Origin: Canna indica
Lineage: Eukaryota; Streptophyta; Magnoliopsida; Zingiberales; Cannaceae
DNA length: 64,000 nucleotides
Assembly (NCBI GenBank): GCA_034359265.1
Contig: CP136895.1
Location: 3,846,501-3,910,500 of the forward strand
Direction: 5' to 3'
The translations under genes were made by a program, and so were the position numbers. How positions within the stretch are numbered: position 1 is the stretch's first letter; every line of letters begins with the position of its first letter. Below are positions 12,300 through 23,553 of this stretch, in pieces. The notes under the pieces are model-generated. The model was not told where the DNA came from. It saw only the letters and a list, made by a program, of their open reading frames with translations, and ran no database searches.

Positions 12300-15035
12300 A
12301 TGGACTCGAAAAAATTGTATTGGCAAAATGACGACACTAGAGGGGGGGTGAATAGTGTTGTGTTTACTAATTTAATTAGTCTAAATTCGATTTTAAATAT
12401 TTACTTAAATTATTTAGGTAATATGCAATTTGACGATTAAATGCAGAAGCTTATAAATGATAAAGCAATTACGCACAACAATAAATCAATGCAAACACAG
12501 AATTTATAGTGGTTCGGCCCCAATGCCTACTCCACTACCTAAGCACCCCACTTAGGATTTCCAAACTAGTTTTACTAGATTAATTTACGTTTCCCTTACA
12601 CACGAGGACTTTTCACCGAAGAGACGCACTCTCAACCTAAGGCACTTCCACACCCGGAAGTCACCGCCTTCTTATCGAGAGTCATCTTCCACCTCAACCC
12701 AAAGGGACAACTAAACTAATCATAGTAAACACTACGTTTAATTACACATGTAGCTTTACTCAGTGGCGGATCCAGAAAATTTTGCTACTGGGGGCGAGAT
12801 AGTTTTGATAATTGACCTCGATGAGTCTAAGTGAATTTCTAAGTATATATTTTTATATTGTGATTGTATTTTATATTAAGAATTATATTCATCGTTTAGT
12901 AACTTTCTTTTAAAGAATTTTTTCATAATTATTTTTTGTTTTTAAAAATAAAATAATATGATAAATTAGCACACAAACTATGCAATATATCTTAAAACTG
13001 AATGATGATAATTAATCTATACAGGAAATATATATTTTTCAATCAATTCAAAGAGCAAGAAAGTAAAACCTTAATATTTAGTAAATTACTAATGCCGAAA
13101 ATTAAACTAAAATAATAAGATAATTTGGTCATTCCTATAAACTGTTAAGTATATAGTATTTTATTCTCATTCCGTCATTCCTATGTTACTCTCACACCCG
13201 CGCATGGGAGGAAGACAACGCATCTCGGGAGGAAGATGTGAGGATGTCTCTGCGCCATGCGATGCAGGAGGAAGATCCACCAAGCGCTGGCGTTGTGCGG
13301 TGCGAGAGGAAGACGTGTCAGCGTCGACGTGCCGGACTGTGGGAGAAAGACACGTGATAGCAGCACAATGCGGGAGGAAGACGAAGAGTCTCGGGAGGAA
13401 GATACGAGGACACGCCTCGTGGCTTGCGGTGCAGTGTGGCAGCTCAGCGTGGGACTACTCGCAGGAGGAAGATGACACGTCGCAATCTTGCGGTGCTGGA
13501 GGAACACACGCCAGGTCGTGGAGCCGGACTGCGCGCTTTGGAGGAAGACCTTGACGAGGAAAGAGTCGGGAATGCAAGTTGTCAGCGACAGTCTGCAAAG
13601 ATTTGAGAAAGGAGGTTGCCGACAGGCCGGCGGGCGACGGCGGCCTACAGAGCAAGATGGCGAGTAGAGCGAGAGGTCAGGGGAGTGTTGAGACGTTGAG
13701 TGTTCACTGTTGACTTATTGAGGTTTGAGAGATGGAGGAAGAAGGTGTGTTGAGAATAGAAATCATGAAAACATTTTGTTTGAAAAAAGCTTGAAATGAG
13801 AGGACAAGATAAAAAAAAGAGAAACATACTCATGCAATTAGTGGGAACGGGGCTCGGAGTACTGCATCGAACAGTGTTACTGTGGAGATGTGGGGGCATA
13901 CGTGCAATATGGTGGGGCCCACTATTCTAATTTTTATTTTTATTTTTCTTGTCCAGTGGGGGCAGCGGCCCCCACTGCCCCCACTGTGGATCCGCCACTG
14001 GCTTTACTCCTTCTACACCAAGGATACCACTTTCCACACACAAGACCAAACACTTGGTCTTCACACGCACAAATAAAAACACAGTTTAAATAACAGATAA
14101 AAAACACAACCAAAAGAGCTAGGAATGTAAACCAATATTACAAGCTTCTTTTCAAGCCTTGGAACCTTCAACTCGCCAAGAGATAAACTTGAGTTCAATC
14201 CCGAGTTGATGCAGCTTGGCGCTTGAAGAAGATGTCGCGAAAAGAACAGGGCGCAATAAATTTCTCTTTTGGAAGGCTTAAATATTCCTCTCAATTACTC
14301 AATGATTTATGTGGAAGTCAGGAAAAGGTGTTAAAAGAATCATATGAGGGTATATTTATACTCTGTTGAAGAAATAGTTGTTTCAACTGATAGAAAACTA
14401 TCCGTTACAGGCCGTCGGTCGAATGGTCGGTCGACCGATTGTTCGATCGTTGCTCTTTACTCTGTGGTCAGTCAACCACCCAGACGCAAAAACATCGATC
14501 CCGATCTTTGGTCGACCTGTCGGTCGACCAACGCGATATGCGTCTTCGGGTATCAGCAGGTCGGTCGATCGACGGGTCGACCGCCTGAGCTACTGCCCAT
14601 TTTGGGCTTCCATCGGTCGACTGCTCGGTCGACCGAAGTAGCTCTGCTACTTTTTACCTTCATTTGATCGATCGCCCGGTTGACCGAACCTAGGTTAAAG
14701 TTTATTACTTCAATCTATTTCTTCTGCGCTTCATTTTCGAGTTTCGACTTTCAATGAGCATCATCTTGGAGAGCTTTTGACGTGATCTTTGGACTCGTCC
14801 AAGCGACTTTGGTGCACTCGTCGATCTTCGAGAAACTTTCCACGACCAACCCGAGCGCGACAATCAATGTCCTTCCGATATCTGATTTCTTCGATATTTT
14901 CGATCGAGGACATCGAACGCTACTGATATGGAACCTGAAGATATTCTCAATGAAATCATTAGTCTCATATTTGTTATCATCAAAACCATCAAAACCGAGA
15001 TTAAGACTAAGGTTGAAAACCTAAAGCCAATAAAT
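12300..15035. repeat. Dispersed plant repeat with gggggggtgaatag start and ggtcgaccg motifs
   Basis: From about 12335 the sequence reads cactagagggggggtgaata, then agtggttcggcc, a form I associate with a widespread dispersed repeat family of plant genomes. The distal part (14400-14700) is dense in short palindromic ggtcgaccg/cggtcgat motifs on both strands. The stretch closes near 14970 with ttatcatcaaaacc. The family is non-coding. The hAT-like element at 12761-14000 is nested inside it. I could not fix its exact ends or a target-site duplication, so the coordinates are approximate. Confidence 0.55.
12761..14000. mobile_element. Non-autonomous hAT-like element, 1240 bp (8-bp TSD gctttact)
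   Basis: The left end is cagtggcggatcca (12761) and the right end is its exact inverse tggatccgccactg, closing at 14000. Both are flanked by the perfect 8-bp repeat gctttact (12753-12760 and 14001-14008). The 8-bp duplication is the hAT signature. The interior is AT-rich on the left. A GC-rich block at 13185-13700, rich in ggaggaaga repeats, is unlike its surroundings and may be captured sequence. Open frames there (up to 123 codons) show no transposase motif. The element interrupts the gggggtgaatag repeat. Confidence 0.88.
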
Positions 15036-15134
15036 TGATATCCATATTATGGATCTGGAAATATCTCATGTCCAAATTATGATTTTGGGTAATTGCTCTA
15101 ATATATTCATGCAGAAAGGTTAAACAATAAATAA

Positions 15135-15250
15135 AATAGAAGTAAAAATAGTTGGTGGCAGCATGTTGTATGTTGTTTAGAGATCTAGGATTCGAACCCT
15201 AGTATGATCACCTTTGTGACCTTCTATCTTTGTTAAAAAAAATAAAAAAG
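15135..15250 (+). mobile_element. SINE-like remnant with A-rich tail
   Basis: The block includes a Pol III box-B-like ggattcgaaccct at 15190-15202 and ends in tatctttgtt followed by an A-rich run. A second, more diverged copy with the same ending occurs at 36441-36535. A shared internal promoter-like motif plus an A tail fits a tRNA-derived SINE. No target-site duplication was identified. Confidence 0.5.
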
Positions 15251-15314
15251 ATTGACAATTGAGATAAATATAAGTCAAAATAGAAATATTTTATATGACA
15301 TATCTGTTTAAAAA

Positions 15315-15385
15315 GTAAGAGGAATTTTTCTAAACCATAACATGGATTAGGAAAATTCTCTGATCCATAATAAAGATTCTCGAAT
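15315..15385 (+). repeat. Solitary sequence related to the Mutator-like end
   Basis: The sequence aaaccataacatgga...ctgatccataata resembles the left inverted end at 9930-9995 (about 70% by eye), in the same orientation. It may be the end of a second, degraded family member next to the intact one. I found no matching opposite end. Confidence 0.35.
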
Positions 15386-15719
15386 TTTCGAATCTGTATT
15401 TTTTCTCAACACTCGAGTTCGATTTGATGTTCAGTTTTAGATTTTTGCAAAAGAGTGGAATATAGTAGGTTTCAAACTTTTTAAAAGTACGAAACTAGAA
15501 CAAGTGAAATCAACATTTTCTGATAACTATAACGATAAATACAATATTTACGGTGTTTTTAATGAGTTTATTTCGTATATTGTTGATAATATTTAAAATT
15601 TCTCAAGAATACAGCATGTTCCATACTTTCTTAAAAGTAAGGAATTGAAACAAGTAAAACTAATTCATCATTTTTCCGAGGAATATAATCTACTTTGTGT
15701 ATTATTTATAATTGTATAA

Positions 15720-16370
15720 AGGGAAAATAATCAAAATGGTCCCTCAACTATGGCGGCTTATTTATTTTGGTCTCATAATTTTTTTTTTGCTCACATAAGT
15801 ACCTAAAGATTTTTTCGTTCCCACTTTGATCCCTAGCCCACACCCTGTCATTAAAAAATATCTATGAGAGGATTGTGAACCCACAACCTTGTTAGGGCCG
15901 AAAACCTTCAAGATCTCGGCCCTGGAAGTGGATTTCGACTGCGAAGGAACATCGCTCACCGATTGCAAACCAGAACAAGCAGGGAAAGTCCTCGATGATT
16001 TCGAAGATGCAAGTTGAGAAGGGGGCGGCATCGGTGCTTTCAGAGGGGGGAACCAGAGGAAGGGGTGTCCCTCACATAAGAGAGGAGAGGAGGAGGATCA
16101 GGTGGAGAAGGAGGGTGGCGCTGAGGCGATGGCCTCAAAGAGAGGTTGGACCTTAGTTTCCATAGCTCTGTCGTCGCTTGTTCAACTATTCCTCTTTAAT
16201 TACTTGTGTTTAGAAACTTACTATAAGATATCTCTACACTACAAACAAATCTTTGAAAAGAAGGCTTGGGGAGACTTCTATTACCAAAATATTAACATCG
16301 GTAAATATCGAGAAAAATCGGTGCCCTATTTTGTCGTTGATTTGAAAAAATTGACATCATAGTTAAATTG
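15720..16370. other. MITE-like end followed by GC-rich possible captured gene fragment
   Basis: A motif common at plant MITE ends (aaaatggtccctcaactatg) lies at 15732-15752. It is followed by GC-rich sequence at 15890-16190 that contrasts with the AT-rich surroundings. Minus-strand (15762-16031) and plus-strand (16102-16362) frames of 86-89 codons exist but show no domain I recognise. The block could be a gene fragment carried by a transposon. No second inverted end was found. Confidence 0.3.
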
Positions 16371-18890
16371 GTAATATTCTTATCTAAATCGAGTGTTGTT
16401 GATTGATTGGTGAACCGATTTTTCTTATTAATCCCACGACAGTAATTAATTTTTTTTGGCTTAATCAAAATTTATAAATATTATCATTTATCAAATTATT
16501 TGTTAAGTGAGGGTTATGTAGATTAATCTAAATTAAATTAGTTAAATAACAATTTTTTTCTTGATCAATGATATCAATCTCACATCGTACAAAAGAAAAT
16601 GTAATCAAAATTTTTGATCAAGCGCCAATAGCAAAGGCGCTGATATTTATTGCGGAAGTTAAAAAAATAGGATAAGGATACTACTATTTGGCGTTGGTTT
16701 TCAAATTTATTTCCTATATCATTTTTACCTCTAAATTAGCACGTTAAGAAACATCTAAATTCATAGTTAAACATCAAATCAATCAATTTTTTAATTATAT
16801 CAGCGTCAATGTTCCATTTATTTACCCTGATTATAATCATAAGTTCACGAGATTAGACATTTTAGTTTTGTTAACACAAATTGATTCAAATCTTTGTCCA
16901 ATTGTAAATTGAATTTGATGAAAATTTAGTCTATTTTTCTCACTTAGACCGCATAATTCAATTCATGTTTTTAAAAATATCCAAGGAGGACTTGTACATT
17001 TTACTTTGTGCCATCTTTAAGGGGTGTGTCTCGTCATTTATTATCTCAATGTGTTATACAATCCATGTATTGATTGCTTCCTCGTTGTTGAGAAGTGGCG
17101 TTTGATGCACTCCATTTTAAATTATCAAATAATTTAATTTTTTTTTTTGATAAATTATTACTAAAAAAATTATCGATAAAGTAAAATATAATATTTGATA
17201 TGTACAAATAATGTTATGATAAAATTGTTAAAATTCACATAGACATATTTGTTATAATAAATACATTACAAAGTAATGAGATATACTTTTCGAAAATATT
17301 ATTTTCACAAATATATTATAATATTATAATTAATCATATAATATAATATAATTATAATATAATATAATATATAATAATGTAATATAATATTATCTAATAT
17401 TATATATATAATATAATATAATATAATATAATATAATTATTATATTATGTAATGAGAGAAATTATGGGAAGAGCAAAAAACTTGTAAAAAAATTAAATTT
17501 TAAGGAGGATAATTTTATCCTAAAAATTAATTCAAGATTATCACTTCAGAGATAATCCACATAGACATCTTTCCATTGAGCAATCTGGATTATCACTTTG
17601 ATGACAATTCATGTTATCTGCACAAGTGAGACACTAAAATAATGTGTGAGGTCCGAATAATTTAAAAATAAGATTATTAATAATATGAATGAATTACCTC
17701 ATACCATGCGCCTTCTTAGTCACTCCTTTGTATGTTGCTTTGATATGTTGCTTTGGGTGATCTACTTACCATACAACATGATTTGGAATTATTCTTTTCA
17801 TCCAGTAGGAACTTAGATAATTATTTCTCTTAAATTTGATTGAATGATTTAATTTTAAAAAAACTTAAGCTATCTGTGAGCTCGACCGAATCATGAACCA
17901 GACTCATAAAGTTTCACATTTGGACGGGACTAAATCCTTTAGGCTCGAATCATAATAGTCAATATAAGAATAGTAAGAGAGATACCAAATTCCCTAAATC
18001 TAATTCAGCAGAAAAAGGATAAAAAGCATAAAACTAGTTAAGATAATTAACCAATTGAATTTTTGAAAGTAGAGGACAATTTAGATAAATGTCAAAAAAA
18101 GTTACGATTCTATCCAATATCTAATTTTTTTATGATTTTGAAAATATAATATATGAATTCTAAATAAATAAATGCCCACATAATGCACAAGAGATATATA
18201 CATAACCATATTTATAATTATATATGACATATATATAATTATATTTTATTTGATATTTTTTAACACACATTAAAGCAGGCCTCTTTAATTTGTTCATTTA
18301 CTAATATAAAAATATTTAATAGTCGATTGCATCAAAACAAACAAGTCATCATCATCAAGAATGTTGTTTAGGGGGATAAAGTGCTGTTTAGCTTGACAAT
18401 TAAACGTACTCCAAAATTTCCAAGATCCACTCATTTAAGTGAGTGAATTTTGACCAAATATTTAGATCAAATGGTCTAATTAATATTCCTTAGATTGCCA
18501 ACCAAAAGTAAAATTCTATTTATGTTGAGTTTAGAATCAACTAATCAAAAGTCAAAATAATTATACGTGGAATGAAAAGATAACCGTTTAATTCTTAAGT
18601 AAATTAAATTTTTAAATAAGAAATTTATTTAGACTTTTGGAGCATGATCCGGTAAATTCCAAAAATTTAGGAATTTTAATTTAGGATAAAAAAAAACGTT
18701 TTTTTTTCTTCTAATTTTCCTTTAAAGTCAACGAAGTCGTCACCCAACTCTAATACTTTCTCACGCGGAAACAGCGAGGCATTTGCTCGCGCAAAAAGAA
18801 GTTCTCCGTTCCGTCAAGCGACTCTTCGCCCCCCTTCCGTGCGCCGTCTCTCCGAAGGCCTTCGCCTCCCCGATCCGGAGACTTTCTCCC
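16371..18890. other. AT-rich intergenic region with a TATAA-type tract
   Basis: I see no gene. A low-complexity block at about 17310-17450 consists of repeated ataatataatata units that are largely self-complementary. The last ~150 bases (from about 18740) become GC-rich and are probably the promoter and 5'UTR of the DUF1218 gene. Confidence 0.6.
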
Positions 18891-18891
18891 C

Positions 18892-19624
18892 ATGGCCTCC
18901 AAGATCGTCATCGGCGTCACCGTCGTCTTCGACGTCGTGGCCTTCGCCCTCGCAATCGCGGCCGAGCAGCGCCGGAGCACGGTACGTCATCTCGATGATC
19001 CACCCCCCGATCTCGCCCTATTCGACTCCAGATTCTAAATTTGTATTCCCGATTTCTGTGTTTCAGGCCCAGGTGGTGCCGGATTCCGAGAAGGCCTACA
19101 CCTACTGCGTCTATGACTCCGACATCGCGACGGGGTTCGGCGTTGGGGCGCTCCTCTTTCTGCTGCTGAGCCAGATCCTCATCATGGCCGCCACCAGGTG
19201 CTACTGCTGCGGCCCCTCGCTTCGCCGCGACAGATCCCGCTATTGCGCCTTCGTCCTCTTCCTCGCCTGCTCGTAATCGACATTAAACTGCTCAAATCGC
19301 GCTCTTGCATTTTGAACGCCGATCTGATTATGTATAGTTCCTCATTTTCGGAATTTAATGTGGTGAAGGTTGACTTTTCTGGTGGCGGAGTTGTGCTTGC
19401 TTGCGGGGTCTGTGCGGAACGCGTACCACACGCGTTACCGTGGGATCTACTACATGAACGATCCGTCGTGCGAGGTGCTGCGGAAGGGCGTGTTCGCCGC
19501 CGGCGCGGTCTTTGTCTTCCTCACTGCGGTCCTCTCCGTCTTCTACTACATCTTGCACTCCAAGGCCCGAGAAATCGGCTACACCTACGCCAATGAGCCG
19601 GCCATTGCAATGAGGCCTCTCTAG
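18892..19624 (+). CDS. DUF1218 four-helix membrane protein (3 exons, 183 aa)
   Basis: Exons 18892-18981, 19067-19272 and 19369-19624 have GT..AG borders and phases that close to 184 codons with the stop. The ATG is in good context after a GC-rich leader and opens MASKIVIGVTVVFDVVAFAL, the first membrane segment. AEQRRST, then YTYCVYDSD, follows, with three more hydrophobic segments (GALLFLLLSQILIM, CAFVLFLACSLTFLVAELC, FAAGAVFVFLTAVLSVFYYI). The CYCCG motif after helix 2 and LLAGSVRNAYHT are hallmarks of the plant DUF1218 family, which includes the MWL wall-lignin modifiers and the VCC/DEAL vascular-patterning proteins. Length matches the family. The particular role of this member cannot be assigned from sequence. 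Membrane location is inferred from the helices. Confidence 0.92.
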
Positions 19625-20640
19625 TGATCCTTTCTCCCCTTCCGATTTCTTCCTTATTTTAGTTCATTTTTCTGAGAAAAGAATCATATTTAAGATCGAC
19701 GTCTGCATTAGAAGAATAGTGGAATATATTTTGCTGAAAGCATGATTAAACGTGGCATTAACTTGGTCATGCCTACTTGTTTGTGAATTGTGATAGTGAT
19801 GGATAGTCTTGGTTTTTTGATTTGTATATATTATGTGGACACATTTCGCATTTGTTCTTGTTTGAATCTTATTAAGTTATTAATTCCTTAATCATCGCCT
19901 GTAGCAATCATGGAATTTTTTTTCTCTAAAATGTCATTTTGGTGGCTTAAGATGATCTATTGATATTGACTGCAAAAAGTTGGTGCATGTTGTAGACTAC
20001 AACATCTTATTGAGAAGACAAATTGGCTTGCTTTGTTCTCTAGAAAAATTGTAGTTGAGGTTTAGAGGTGAGTTACTTAGATGGTTACTTAGTTTCTTCT
20101 TTACATTTTTGGTGGTTTGCCTGCATGTTTGTTTGGCTAACATTACTCCGCAATTAATACTTGTGTAGTTCCATTACATTAGGATTCATTTATTTATCTT
20201 CCGGATGTCTATTTATACTGAGCGTTTCCACACGGTCAGGTTATGGAAATTCAAACAAATAAAACGCGCTCACAAGTCATAACCAATTATTAAGAGTCGA
20301 GATTTAATTCATCCAGTTAAAATAAACGAATTATTTTGATGGGAATACGAATAAGACTCACTTGTCATACGCAGCCAAATTCTGTAGCATGTAATCCTAT
20401 ATATATATGGTAAAATAAATAGACCAAAGTCTCTAAATTGATCTGCTAAAGTGTGCTCAAGGTTTCAGACCCCACTGATTTGAGTTCGGATCACGAGGCG
20501 GTTACATGGCTTGGTGGAGTCAAGTCAAGAGGTTTGGTAATTGCAAAGCACATAAAGGAGATTAAAAGCCCAGCCCATCATGACCCATGTAAGTCTTGTT
20601 ATGGACAGCCTCCAAGTTTTGTTTAATTAAGCAGATACAT
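19625..20640. other. 3'UTR of the DUF1218 gene and intergenic sequence
   Basis: T-rich non-coding sequence follows the DUF1218 stop. I see no further gene, RNA gene or mobile element with clear ends before the TATA-like site at 20644. Confidence 0.5.
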
Positions 20641-20830
20641 CTTCCTATATAAGGCGACCGTTACGCACTTACGCGATCGAGGTTGAGAAATTAGAAGAGT
20701 TCCTCTTTCACCCTCTCGAGAACCACCTCCGTCTAGGGTTCCCGATGGATCCTCCTTGCTGTCCTCTGTAACATTTGCTGCCTCTGGATCTCGCCAAGAA
20801 ATCTTCATCGCCTAGTTTTCCTTTGTTCTA
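20641..20830 (+). promoter_or_regulatory. Candidate promoter and first exon of an unrecognised, probably non-coding transcript
   Basis: A good TATA box (ctatataagg, about 20644-20653) is followed some 30 bases later by a pyrimidine-rich leader containing ctagggttcccgatgg, the style of plant 5'UTRs. The first ATG there gives only nine codons (MDPPCCPL and a residue-free stop shortly after), and no long frame follows for 8 kb. The unit may encode a long non-coding or snoRNA-host RNA, or may be the dead promoter of a lost gene. Downstream at 21055-21610 lies a duplicated block that could belong to it. Confidence 0.35.
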
Positions 20831-21054
20831 CGGTCGGTGTCCAATAGCCTTAATTTCTATTGGTGGGCATAGTAAAGTTTTTCTTAATATTTTACTTTGC
20901 AAACTCATAGATGTTCTCTTTGCTTATTTTTTAATATTCGGATGCTAGTCACGTTGTACCCTTGGTAATAGTAAATCGATTCTTGCCATTTCCCCATTGC
21001 CATATTACTCATTTTTTATCTATGGTAAAATATGAGGATTAACATTAAGACATG

Positions 21055-21612
21055 GATCTGCAATGTGGATGTACCATCAACCTTGTCTTATTTCCTGATT
21101 GAACAATGTAAGATCAGTTGTAGCTTTTCCGATATGGAACAATAAGAGGATTACAAGTTATTGCGTATTTATTTTAGACTAATTGAGACTGGATTCGTAC
21201 AATTAACTTTGCAGAGTAAACAATGGAATGAATGTTGAAGTACAAGACCATTTTGTGGTTGAATATGGTCATTAAATGCGGGAGTGTTTGATTTTTACTC
21301 CAGATTCCACCAATAGTTGAGTGCTCTGCACCAGAACATCATGATTGTTATGATTAATATAAGGAAATTGATATGCGATGTGGATGTAGCATCACTTTGT
21401 TGTGTTTCCTGATAGAACAATGTAAGTTCAGTTGTAGCTTTTCTGTTATGGAACAGGCAGATGATTACAAGCTATTATTGCTTCTCTGTTTTGCACTGCA
21501 TTGGACTCTGGGTTCGTATAATTAACTTTGCAAACAAAGGAATACATGTTGAAGAGTACGAGCTGATTTTCTGTTGGAAACGTAGTCATTAATTGCCGGA
21601 GCATTTGGTTGT
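21055..21612 (+). repeat. Diverged tandem duplication, two units of ~235 bp spaced ~320 bp
   Basis: Unit 1 (about 21055-21295) and unit 2 (about 21373-21612) share, in order, gatgtggatgta, tttcctgat, gaacaatgtaag, cagttgtagcttttc, tatggaaca, gattacaag, ttcgta, aattaactttgca and gtcattaa. Similarity is about 70-75% by eye. Neither unit has an open frame of note. Shared short blocks separated by variable spacers could mean a structured RNA, or simply an old duplication. Confidence 0.7.
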
Positions 21613-23553
21613 TTATTTGACTGTTCTATTTATGTACTCTCTTGGAGAAGGCATAACATGTGAGATCTAGAACTGACTAGCTGTTTGAATGATTCGCTTG
21701 ACAAGTTTATTGCAGGCTTGATGGATGAGGTAGGTAAAAATTAAAAGTTTTCTTGTCATCCCTTATTCTCATCATCATTTCTTGGATATCTATTTATCAT
21801 TTGCTGTGGTATCATATTGCTGGTAATGATGACGTATGTGACTACTCATCACTGTAAGTATCATGCTTTAACGTGATTATTTATCTGCCTTTATGTATAC
21901 ATTCTGAAATATTGTAGGTAAATTCAATCTATTACATCCACCATAATGGGTAAATCATGGACTCTAGACATCATTTTTAGCATGGATCCATTTTTATGTA
22001 ATATTTTTTAGTATATATATAAGATAACCATCATTCAGCAGCTCGTATAGCAAAAATGTTCCCCTACCACTGCTGTGAAGGTAATCATAAATTAGTTATG
22101 CAACTATTGCATATATGGACTATCATATTCTGGAGGTTTGGCGTGTCCATTTTAATAGTAAATACTGTTCTTTTGTTCTGTCCAACACTAACAACTTCCC
22201 TGTCCCTAGATTTCAGTGTTTTCAGTATGATGATTTAATGAATAGTGAGTAGGAAACAAAAAGGCCTGGAGAGCAATGATGGTAGGATCGTTTTTTACTA
22301 TTTCTAAGTGAACATAGTTAGAATTTGCAGTTAGTTCTTGATGTCCACCACAGAAAATCCGAGACCCCACTAAGGACATTCATCACTGAAGATAGACTAA
22401 TCTTGAAGTATCGATTTGTTTTTAAAAAATGTGGAGAACTGGAAAAATTGTAAAAATAACCATGATACTTCATGATACCTTTCTCTATGCCTTCCATACC
22501 AAATATTGAAGTTCATTTGAAGTGTTTTTTAAAATGTTGAAACACTATTGCAAGATTCAAACAAAGTTTTGATTAAGTCTAATAAGTCCCTTGTTAGATT
22601 TCAAGATTTTGAAGGTTTGATGGGTTGGCTATGGTATAGGTTTTCAGATGATGGAGAAGCTCAAAGGTAATCACAATTCAACCAAGTTCAAAGAATATCT
22701 AGTTAAAAATTGATAAGAAACCTAGTAATGCCAAATGCAGTCAAGGAATGTTTGGTACTGCTGGGCCAACAAAGAAATTATGGGTGTCCTCGTTTTGACT
22801 CTTTTAGCCTTGGGCCAATCATTGTTCCCCTTCTGACTAGTTTTAAATGCCTAGTTCAAATTGGACTGGACTTTCGTAGTCATGCATTTACTAAACTGTT
22901 TATCTAATTGTTGAGATGCAAAAGGAAAAAATCCTGTCTGAAGATTTAGTTTTAAATTTGGAGTCTTCAAAGAAGGCTGTGGCAAATAACTTACCAAATT
23001 TACATAATTTCATTTAGAAAATTTACGAAGTTTTTTCCTAATACTTTGAAGAGTGATTAAATTATATTTTCTTTTGGAGATTCAAAGTTTATCTAAGTTT
23101 TGAAAACACAATTACTGTGGGGCATATAGAATATTACTAGGCATTATTTACTGGTTAATTGTTCCCGAAAGTACAGCTTGGAATACTGATTTTATGCTGT
23201 CTTAGTGGCCTGGTTGTGGAAGATGGTTGATTGCTGTAACTACGGATTCGGTTGCTGGCATTACAGTGCTGTTGGAACGATGTGAAGAATAAATATAATT
23301 TACATTGGAGGCCATCTGTGACTACTGGCTACCTTAATGCAAAGGTTTGTATATTAGTTGCCTTATTTTTCTACTCTTGTCTCTTTTGTTAAGCAAGTCT
23401 TGATTGGATTCTCCTCTACGAAGAAGTTGAACAGCCCTTTGCAATTTCCTTGTGCAATTATCTAAGCTAATTAGTGTTCTTCTCTCTGAATGTAGATGCA
23501 TTGACTCTTCCAGTTTTTTTTAGAAAATAGCATTGACTCTTCAGTTATTCTAA

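Larger units (their letters stand above)
9930..15098. mobile_element. Non-autonomous Mutator-like element (9-bp TSD, ~63-bp inverted ends)
   Basis: The left end (gagtaattacccaaaatcat) begins at 9930 and is repeated by the tandem duplication at 11135. The right end at 15036-15098 is its inverted copy (reverse complement gagcaattacccaaaatcat), about 80-85% alike over ~63 bases. A perfect 9-bp direct repeat, taatatatt, flanks the element at 9921-9929 (also 11126-11134) and 15099-15107. Nine-base duplications and long inverted ends are typical of Mutator-like elements. No transposase frame is visible. Before the local duplication the element would have been about 3.96 kb (11135-15098). It contains plastid DNA, a repeat family with a gggggtgaatag motif and a nested hAT-like element. 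Confidence 0.78.

Noticed and set aside
13183..13554. Overlapping 60-123-codon frames in the hAT-like interior
   Set aside because: No transposase (DDE or BED/dimerisation) motif; the frames follow GC-rich repeats on both strands.
15185..15205. tRNA gene suggested by ggattcgaaccct
   Set aside because: Only the box-B-like T-loop is present, with no acceptor stem or anticodon arm; it fits a SINE better.
17310..17450. Origin- or matrix-attachment-like AT palindrome tract
   Set aside because: Simple ataat-type low complexity; nothing beyond composition supports a function.
22710..22907. 65-codon frame as a gene in the 22-23 kb interval
   Set aside because: No start context, no family resemblance, and no neighbouring exon in phase.
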